From Amycolatopsis dendrobii (GTDB lineage Bacteria; Actinomycetota; Actinomycetes; Mycobacteriales; Pseudonocardiaceae), in the NCBI RefSeq assembly GCF_014145675.1, contig NZ_JACGZW010000019.1, forward strand, positions 114,278 through 178,277: 64,000 nucleotides of DNA, read 5' to 3'. This document shows, one piece after another, positions 58,719 to 64,000 of the stretch (the first letter of the stretch is position 1; every line of letters starts with the position of its first letter). The translations under genes were made by a program, and so were the position numbers. The notes below the pieces were generated by a model that was given only the letters and a program-made list of their open reading frames with translations, did no database searches and was not told where the DNA came from.

Positions 58719-60122
58719 ATGAGAACCGTCTTGGCAGGCCGCCGCAAGTGGCTGGCCGCGGGCGCGCTGGGCGTCGCGATGGTCGCCGCCGCCCCGGTCG
58801 CGATCGCCGCGCAGGGCAACCAGGACGACCAGGGCGCGCGCACCGCTTCGGCCGGAGCGGGCGACCGCACGCAGGAGGTCCGCCAGGCGATCCAGGGCGG
58901 GCACGCGCGCAACGTCATCCTGTTCATCGGCGACGGCATGGGCCAGTCCGAGATCACCTCGGCGCGCAACTACGAGCGCGGCGCGGCAGGCCGGCTCGCG
59001 ATGGACGAGTTCCCGCTGACCGGCGACTACACCACGTACGCGGTCGAGAAGGGCAACCCGGCTAAGCCGGACTACGTCACCGACTCCGCGGCGTCGGGCA
59101 CCGGCTGGGCGACCGGCACGAAGACCTACAACGGCGCGATTTCCGTGGACGCCTACGGCAACCCGGTCCCGACGCTGCTCGAACTCGCCAAGCGCAGCGG
59201 CCTGCGCACCGGCGACGTGACCACCGCCGAGGTCCAGGACGCGACCCCGGCCGTGCTCGGCGCGCACGTCGTCGACCGCGACTGCAAGGGCCCGGACGAG
59301 ACGACCAAGAAGTGCGCGCAGAACGCCAAGGAGAACGGCGGCGCGGGCTCGATCTCCGAGCAACTCGTGCAGACCCGCCCGGACGTCCTCCTCGGCGGCG
59401 GCGCGAAGTACTTCGACCAAAAGGCGACCGCCGGGCAGTTCAACGGCAAGCCGGTCCTGGAGCAGGCCAAGGCCGCCGGGTACAACGTGGTCAACACCGC
59501 TGACGACCTGGCGAAGGCCCGTCCCGGCAAGCCGCTGCTCGGCCTGTTCGCGCCGGGCAACATGCCGGTGAACTGGACCGGCCCGAAGGCGGCGCAGGGC
59601 GGCACCGCGCCGACCCGCTGCACCGCGAACCCGGCGCTGCCGAAGACGCAGCCGAAGCTCGTGGCGCAGACCCAGAAGGCGTTGCAGCTGCTGGATGACC
59701 GGCGCAGCAACAAGGGATTCTTCCTGCAGGTCGAGGGTGCTTCGATCGACAAGCAGGACCACGCGGCCGACCCCTGCGGCCAGATCGGCGAGACGATCGA
59801 CTTCGACGCGGCCGTCGCCGCCGGGCTCGCTTACGCCCGCAGCCACACCGACACGCTGGTTGTGGTGACCGCGGACCACGGGCACACCAGTCAGATCGTG
59901 TCCAACGACGCCAAGACGCCGGGGCAGACTGCCACCCTGATCACCAACGAGGGCGCGAACATGACCCTCAACTACGGGACTGCGCTGCCGGGTTCCTCGA
60001 TGGAGCACACCGGGACGCAGGTCCGGATCGCGGCTTACGGGCCGCAGGCGGCGAATGTCGTCGGGCTGACCAACCAGACCGACCTGTTCGGCACGGTGAA
60101 GCGCGCTCTTCGCCTGCGCTGA
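58719..60122 (+). CDS. Exported alkaline phosphatase (PhoA family)
   Basis: Secreted phosphomonoesterase. The ATG at 58719, after GAGGAGAATC, gives 467 aa; the upstream open frame is not supported. The N-terminus MRTVLAGRRKWLAAGALG with a twin-basic, hydrophobic core and a cut near AIAAQG is a signal peptide. Catalytic features are NVILFIGDGMGQSEI (metal Asp), the nucleophile Ser123 in TDSAASGTGWATGTKTYNG, QVEGASIDKQDHA and VTADHGHTSQIV (metal Asp/His). No Pho box was evident upstream. A perfect 20-bp hairpin ends the gene. Confidence 0.95.
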   Translation: MRTVLAGRRKWLAAGALGVAMVAAAPVAIAAQGNQDDQGARTASAGAGDRTQEVRQAIQGGHARNVILFIGDGMGQSEITSARNYERGAAGRLAMDEFPLTGDYTTYAVEKGNPAKPDYVTDSAASGTGWATGTKTYNGAISVDAYGNPVPTLLELAKRSGLRTGDVTTAEVQDATPAVLGAHVVDRDCKGPDETTKKCAQNAKENGGAGSISEQLVQTRPDVLLGGGAKYFDQKATAGQFNGKPVLEQAKAAGYNVVNTADDLAKARPGKPLLGLFAPGNMPVNWTGPKAAQGGTAPTRCTANPALPKTQPKLVAQTQKALQLLDDRRSNKGFFLQVEGASIDKQDHAADPCGQIGETIDFDAAVAAGLAYARSHTDTLVVVTADHGHTSQIVSNDAKTPGQTATLITNEGANMTLNYGTALPGSSMEHTGTQVRIAAYGPQAANVVGLTNQTDLFGTVKRALRLR

Positions 60123-60137
60123 GCCGCTGAGGTCCGG

Positions 60138-60180
60138 GAAGGGCTCCTTGCGGGAATCTGATTCCCGCAAGGAGCCCTTC
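60138..60180. terminator. Perfect hairpin (second palindrome family, copy b), likely terminator
   Basis: Arms GAAGGGCTCCTTGCGGGAAT and ATTCCCGCAAGGAGCCCTTC (20 bp, perfect) with a CTG loop, 15 bp after the phosphatase stop and followed shortly by CTTTTT. Its right arm plus AC recurs exactly at 63751-63772. It probably terminates both this gene and the convergent flavoprotein gene. Confidence 0.82.
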
Positions 60181-60188
60181 ACGGCTTT

Positions 60189-60695
60189 TTACGCAGGCGA
60201 GGGCAGCAAGTCGAGAGGCTCCGACCAAGGCCGGCGCGGGTCCAGCCGGTGCAGCCGGACGCCAGCTTCGGTCAACGTGTCCAGATGCCGCCGCCAGGCC
60301 GGATGGTGCTCCCGGGCCGGCTGGATCTGATAGGCCACGACGATGGTGCTCCCCGGCGCGCCAAGGACATCGCCGAGCAGCGTGAGCGCCTGGTTGTCCG
60401 CGATCCCCAGCGCCAGCTTCGCCACCGAGTTCGCCGACGCGGGAGCGAAGAGGAACACCTTCGGGTCCGGATGCGGCCGGGGTTCGCCGGGGAGCCGGGA
60501 CGCGGCGCGCACCGGAAGATCCGTCGTGGCTTCGAGTTCGCCCAGTCCGCCGGTCGCTTTCAGCCAGCCCCAGGCAGTCGGCGTGAGGGTGATGGCGAGC
60601 CGCCAGCCTCGGGCGACCGCGGGTTTCGCCAGCTCGTCGGTGAACCGGGTGTCCAGTCCGCCGCACGAGCTGGCGACCAAACCTAGATCCGTCAC
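60189..60695 (-). CDS. Flavoprotein (PPC-decarboxylase-like)
   Basis: A 168-aa protein of the flavoprotein superfamily that includes phosphopantothenoylcysteine decarboxylase and lantibiotic EpiD-type enzymes. The GTG at 60695 overlaps the rsmB stop (GTGA). Features are LGLVASSCGGLD, WRLAITLTPTAWGWL, KVFLFAPASANSVAKLALGIADNQAL (the PASANT-like flavin/substrate motif) and IVVAYQIQP. It lacks the synthetase domain of CoaBC. It is the last gene of the fmt-rsmB run. Substrate and true role are unknown. Confidence 0.82.
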   Translation of the reverse strand: MTDLGLVASSCGGLDTRFTDELAKPAVARGWRLAITLTPTAWGWLKATGGLGELEATTDLPVRAASRLPGEPRPHPDPKVFLFAPASANSVAKLALGIADNQALTLLGDVLGAPGSTIVVAYQIQPAREHHPAWRRHLDTLTEAGVRLHRLDPRRPWSEPLDLLPSPA

Positions 60696-62116
60696 GGCTT
60701 GCGCAGCACCGCGCAGAACATCGCGTCGGTGCCGTGTCGGTGGGGCCACAGCTGGACGTACGGGCCGTCGCCGAGCTGCGGGACGTCCGGGAAGAACTCG
60801 CGGGCGTCCACGATCTCGGACTTGGTCCGGCGGGCGGTTTCGCCTACCACGCCTTCGGTTTCGGCCAGGTGCGGCGAGCACACCACGTACGTGACGATGC
60901 CGCCCGGACGCACCAGGTCCAGTGCCGCCATCAGCAGTTCGCCCTGCAGTTTGGTGAGGTCCGCGACGTCCGACGGCTTGCGGCGCCACCGGGCCTCGGG
61001 GCGCCGGCGCAGTGCGCCGAGGCCGCTGCACGGGGCGTCGACCAGGATCCGGTCGTAGCCCGGTTCGAGGCCGGTCTCGCGACCGTCGGCGACGTGCACG
61101 GTGACCGGCAGGCCCTCGGTCGCGTTCTCGATCAGCCGGGCCCGGTGCGGCGCCTTCTCGACGGCGTCCACGTGCGCGCCGCTGATCTTGGCCAGCGCGC
61201 CGAGCAGCGCTGCTTTGCCGCCGGGGCCCGCGCACAGGTCCAGCCAGCGTTCGTCGGAGCCTTCCAGCGGGGCCTTCGTGACGGCGATGGCGCACAGCTG
61301 GCTGCCTTCGTCCTGCACCGCGGCAAGGCGTTCGCGCACTGGTTCCGCGTCGGCCGGGTCGCCCGCGCCTGCGGGCAGGTGCACGCCGTAGGGCGAGTAC
61401 GGCGCGGGGTCGCCGCCGGTGATGGCGGCCAGTTCGTCGGCGCTGATCTCGCCGGGGCGCGCGACCAGGTGCACCGCGGGGCGGGCGTCGTCCGCTTCGA
61501 GGGCGGCCTTCAGCTCGGCGCCCTTGTCCCCCAGTGCTTCCGCGAACGACCGGGCGACCCAGCGCGGGTGCGCGGTGCGGAGCGCGTAAGCGCCGATCGG
61601 GTCGGCGGCCTCGTCCGGGGTCAGTTCGTCGAGCCACTGCGTCTCGTCCTTTGCCGACACCGCACGCAGGATGGCGTTCGCGAATCCCGTTGCCCACGAA
61701 CCGGCTTCGGCGCGGACGAGGTCCACAGTGGACCCTACCGAGGCGTGTTCCGGGATCCGGGTGCGCAGCAGCTGATAGGCGCCGAGCCGGAGCGCGTCGA
61801 GCACCACCGGGTCGGTCTTCTCGATCGGCCGGTCGGCGCACGCGGCGATCACCGCGTCGAGCAGGCCCTGCGCCCGAGCGGTGCCGTAGGTCAGTTCGGT
61901 GGCCAGCGCGGCGTCGCGGCCGCTCACCCGGCGTTCCCGCAGCAGCTGCGGGAGGACGAGGTTGGCGTACGCGTCCTTCTCGCGGACAGCGCGCAGCACG
62001 TCGAACGCGACCTGGCGGGCCGGGTCGATCTCCGGCGGACGCCGCGGTCCCTGTTTGCGCGGAGCCGGACGGCCCCGCTGCGGCCGTGACGGCCGCCGTT
62101 CTCCACGCTCGTTCAC
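60692..62116 (-). CDS. rsmB: 16S rRNA (cytosine-C5) methyltransferase RsmB (Fmu)
   Basis: SAM-dependent methylase modifying a cytosine in 16S rRNA. The GTG at 62116 overlaps the fmt stop (GTGA) and gives 474 aa; the frame upstream is a shadow of fmt. An arginine- and proline-rich head leads to a NusB-like RNA-binding domain (about residues 35-160; LVLPQLLRERRVSGRDAALA), then the methylase domain with WLDLCAGPGGKAALLGAL (SAM site), ILVDAPCSGLGALRRRPE and YVVCSPHLAETEGVV, which carry the two catalytic-site cysteines. Confidence 0.95.
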   Translation of the reverse strand: MNERGERRPSRPQRGRPAPRKQGPRRPPEIDPARQVAFDVLRAVREKDAYANLVLPQLLRERRVSGRDAALATELTYGTARAQGLLDAVIAACADRPIEKTDPVVLDALRLGAYQLLRTRIPEHASVGSTVDLVRAEAGSWATGFANAILRAVSAKDETQWLDELTPDEAADPIGAYALRTAHPRWVARSFAEALGDKGAELKAALEADDARPAVHLVARPGEISADELAAITGGDPAPYSPYGVHLPAGAGDPADAEPVRERLAAVQDEGSQLCAIAVTKAPLEGSDERWLDLCAGPGGKAALLGALAKISGAHVDAVEKAPHRARLIENATEGLPVTVHVADGRETGLEPGYDRILVDAPCSGLGALRRRPEARWRRKPSDVADLTKLQGELLMAALDLVRPGGIVTYVVCSPHLAETEGVVGETARRTKSEIVDAREFFPDVPQLGDGPYVQLWPHRHGTDAMFCAVLRKP

Positions 62117-63039
62117 TGGAGGCGCTCTCCTTCGTCGATCCTCGTGCCGCGCGCCCAGTCGGTGGCCGCCATCCGTTTCTTGCCGGCCGCCTGGACCTCG
62201 CCCAGCCGCACCGGTTTCGTCGCCGTGCCCACGAGCACGCGCTTGCGCTCGACCACCAGCTCGCCCGGCCGCGGACCGGGTTCGTCGAGCACGGTGACCG
62301 GCCCCAGCTTGAACCGCTCGCCGCGGAACTCCGCCCACGCGCCGGGATCCGGCGTCACCGAACGGATGTGCCGGTCGACCGCGGAAGCCGGGTCGGCGAA
62401 CGACACGCGCGCGTCCTCGACGGTCACCTTCGGCGCGTAGCTCATGCCCTCGCCCGGCTGCTCGACCGCGCGGAGCGTGCCGTCCTCGATGCCGTCCACG
62501 GTGGACACCAGCAGGTGCGCGCCGGACTCGGCGAGCCTGCCGAGCAGCGCGCCGGACGTGTCGTCCGGGCCGATCGTCTCGGTCACCACGCCGAACACCG
62601 GGCCCGCGTCGAGCTCCTTCACGATCCGGAAGGTGGACGCGCCGGTCATCTCGTCCCCCGCCCGGATCGCCGCCTGCACCGGGGCCGCGCCGCGCCACGC
62701 GGGCAGCAGCGAGAAGTGCAGGTTGACCCAGCCGTGCGCCGGGATGTCGAGCGCGGACTGCGGCAGCAACGCCCCGTACGCGACGACCGGGCAGACGTCC
62801 GGCGCCAGCTCGCGCAACCTGGCGAGAAACGCCGGGTCGCCGGCGCGGGCGGGCGTGAGCACCTCGATGCCGTGCTCGTCGGCGAGCGCGCCCACCGGGG
62901 ACCGCAGCACCTTGCGCCCGCGCCCGGCCTGGGCGTCCGGCCGCGTGACGACCGCGACGACCTCGTGCCGCTCGGACTCGATCAGCGCGCGCAACGACGG
63001 CACGGCGGGCTCCGGGGTGCCGGCGAAAACGAGACGCAT
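62113..63039 (-). CDS. fmt: Methionyl-tRNA formyltransferase
   Basis: Formylates initiator Met-tRNA using 10-formyltetrahydrofolate. The ATG at 63039, seven to eight bases after GGAGG, gives 308 aa; a GTG one codon upstream is also possible. Motifs are RLVFAGTPEPAVPSL, VTRPDAQAGRGRKV, VVAYGALLPQSALDIP and the catalytic WVNLHFSLLPAWRGAAPVQ (Asn and His), with the distal Asp in SGALLGRLAESG-containing domain. It is first in the fmt-rsmB-flavoprotein operon and divergent from the YqeY gene. Confidence 0.97.
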   Translation of the reverse strand: MRLVFAGTPEPAVPSLRALIESERHEVVAVVTRPDAQAGRGRKVLRSPVGALADEHGIEVLTPARAGDPAFLARLRELAPDVCPVVAYGALLPQSALDIPAHGWVNLHFSLLPAWRGAAPVQAAIRAGDEMTGASTFRIVKELDAGPVFGVVTETIGPDDTSGALLGRLAESGAHLLVSTVDGIEDGTLRAVEQPGEGMSYAPKVTVEDARVSFADPASAVDRHIRSVTPDPGAWAEFRGERFKLGPVTVLDEPGPRPGELVVERKRVLVGTATKPVRLGEVQAAGKKRMAATDWARGTRIDEGERLQ

Positions 63040-63164
63040 CACCGCACCTCCGGAAGGGAAAAGGGGATTTCAGGCTGGTCGGACATCGGAAGCGAGTCTA
63101 GAAGACCCCCGCATCGACGGCGCGGCGCGGGCAGCCAGCCGCGGCGGGCGCCAGGATCGGGTAC

Positions 63165-63623
63165 ATGACCACGCTGAAGGCGACCCTGCACGACGACCTG
63201 ACGACCGCGATCAAGGCGAGGGACCAGCTGCGCTCGGCAACGCTGCGGCTGACCCTCTCGGCGATCGGCTACGAAGAAACCGCGGGCGACAGCGCTCGCG
63301 AACTCTCCGACGACGAGGTACTGAAAATCATCACCCGAGAGGTGAAGAAACGCCGCGACGCCGCCGAGGCCTTCGACAAGGCAGGCCGCGCGGAGTCAGC
63401 GGAGCGCGAACGAGCCGAAGCAGAGGTCCTCACCGCCTACCTGCCCGCCCAGCTCTCGGACGACGAACTGCGCGCGCTGGTCACCGAGGCAGTGACGGAA
63501 ACCGGCGCCTCCGGGATGGCCGGAATGGGCGCGGTGATGAAGGCCGTGCAGCCGAAAATCGCCGGGCGCGCCGAAGGCTCCCGCGTCGCAGCCGAGGTAA
63601 AACGCCAGCTCTCCAACAACTGA
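63165..63623 (+). CDS. GatB/YqeY-domain protein
   Basis: A 152-aa protein consisting of one YqeY domain, related to the tail of GatB, the tRNA amidotransferase subunit, and thought to bind tRNA; exact function unknown. It shows TLKATLHDDLTTAIKARDQL, LRLTLSAIGYEE, IITREVKKRRDAAEAFDKAGR and AEVLTAYLPAQLSDDELRAL with GAVMKAVQPKIAGRAEGS. The ATG at 63165 has no strong ribosome-binding site. Downstream is non-coding, repeat-rich DNA to the window's end. Confidence 0.93.
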   Translation: MTTLKATLHDDLTTAIKARDQLRSATLRLTLSAIGYEETAGDSARELSDDEVLKIITREVKKRRDAAEAFDKAGRAESAERERAEAEVLTAYLPAQLSDDELRALVTEAVTETGASGMAGMGAVMKAVQPKIAGRAEGSRVAAEVKRQLSNN

Positions 63624-63682
63624 CTCTTGCCCGCCGCCCTCTTGGCCTGCCCCCTCGGCCGCGAGGCCTGTCCGGGAGGGCC

Positions 63683-63772
63683 GCCTTCAGGAACTCAGAG
63701 TTCCCCTCACGACACTCGCCCGGCAGTGAGGGGCCCCTTCACGGACTTGGATTCCCGCAAGGAGCCCTTCAC
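63683..63772. repeat. Mosaic of second-family palindrome halves
   Basis: A right-half-like segment (GGAACTCAGAGTTCCCCTCAC, 63690-63710), the near-palindrome GTGAGGGGCCCCTTCAC (63726-63742) and a right half (63751-63772) identical over 22 bp to 60161-60182 lie one after another. The pieces do not form one clean hairpin, so this looks like a rearranged or nested copy. Confidence 0.78.
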
Positions 63773-63802
63773 AGCCCACCCCGCCGCCTCCCCCGCCGGG
63801 AT

Positions 63803-63856
63803 GCGCCCAATGCGGCGTTCGGTGCATCTGACGCACCCAATGCCACATCGGGGCGC
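63803..63856. repeat. Third-family palindromic element, short copy
   Basis: Ends GCGCCCAATGCGGC and GCCACATCGGGGCGC are inverted with mismatches; the interior GACGCACCCAATGCCACAT matches the element at 43014-43096. About 54 bp, compared with 83 bp there. Confidence 0.8.
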
Positions 63857-63930
63857 TAGGCCCGCCACCGCACAACCGCAGCCGACGCACCCAACCAGCG
63901 AGGCACCCACACCGGTCCGAAGGCTCCCTG

Positions 63931-63987
63931 CGGGCGGCGGGTGCTGGTCAAGGCATCTTTCCCGCCTTGACCAGCCCCCGCCGCCCG
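63931..63987. terminator. Strong 24-bp hairpin at the right end
   Basis: Arms 63931-63954 and 63964-63987 pair over 24 bp with a single mismatch around the loop ATCTTTCCC; the core is GCTGGTCAAGGC / GCCTTGACCAGC. It probably ends transcription from either side. No T-run is attached; the gene on its right is outside the window. Confidence 0.7.
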
Positions 63988-64000
63988 TCAGCACAATCAC

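Overview
The window is a stretch of high-GC actinobacterial chromosome. Codon use, GTG and TTG starts, leaderless-looking genes, the gene set and several repeat families that I associate with Amycolatopsis all point to the family Pseudonocardiaceae, most likely Amycolatopsis. This placement is inference; no rRNA is present. Almost all of the window is packed core metabolism, and its gene order matches, from memory, the Mycobacterium tuberculosis block Rv1406-Rv1465 (fmt to sufU), with insertions and losses.

Layout. 1-6.0 kb: suf operon for Fe-S cluster assembly (sufR-B-D-C-S-U, minus strand; sufU runs off the left edge), with a palindromic SufR-type operator at the sufR start. 6.2-15.2 kb: polyprenol-phosphomannose mannosyltransferase (mptB-like), a two-gene ABC exporter, a DUF559/AbiEi-like gene bracketed by two copies of a 44-bp palindrome, heme A synthase, a desaturase, an ATP-grasp protein and a quinone reductase. 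15.2-19.1 kb: an FKBP lipoprotein gene broken by an in-frame amber codon, a HelD-like RNA polymerase-associated ATPase, and heme O synthase. 19.6-27.7 kb: a pentose-phosphate operon tkt-tal-pgi-zwf-opcA-pgl, translationally coupled from pgi onward and closed by a strong terminator. 27.8-31.5 kb: a GntR regulator divergent from a PEBP gene, an orphan histidine kinase, and rbpA. 31.6-34.9 kb: secG and the gap-pgk-tpiA glycolytic operon.

35-48.6 kb is the accessory part: a repeat-rich non-coding island, an AlkZ-like winged-helix protein, a LysR remnant, and a three-gene SMC/kleisin-like cassette (492, 267 and 1487 aa) that has the JetA-JetB-JetC order of Wadjet/MksBEF systems but no visible JetD/MksG nuclease. 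Its A/B junction carries a small palindromic repeat flanked by a 25-bp duplication of the end of gene A. Next come an F420/PPOX-type oxidoreductase sharing a 62-bp divergent promoter with the cassette, a secreted PQQ-type sugar dehydrogenase with carbohydrate-binding and FN3 domains, and an LLM-class oxidoreductase.

48.7-63.6 kb returns to the core order: whiA-yvcK-rapZ-uvrC, a DUF2283 gene, exonuclease III, the riboflavin genes (ribE-ribBA-ribH, without ribD) with a PH-domain membrane protein, rpe, an exported alkaline phosphatase, a flavoprotein-rsmB-fmt operon, and a GatB/YqeY-domain gene. The last 377 bp are non-coding and contain three kinds of dispersed repeat.

I saw no tRNA or rRNA gene, CRISPR array, transposase, phage gene or replication origin. 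The candidates for a little-described system are the nuclease-less SMC cassette and the dispersed palindromic elements, which form gene ends, terminators and apparent insertion footprints.
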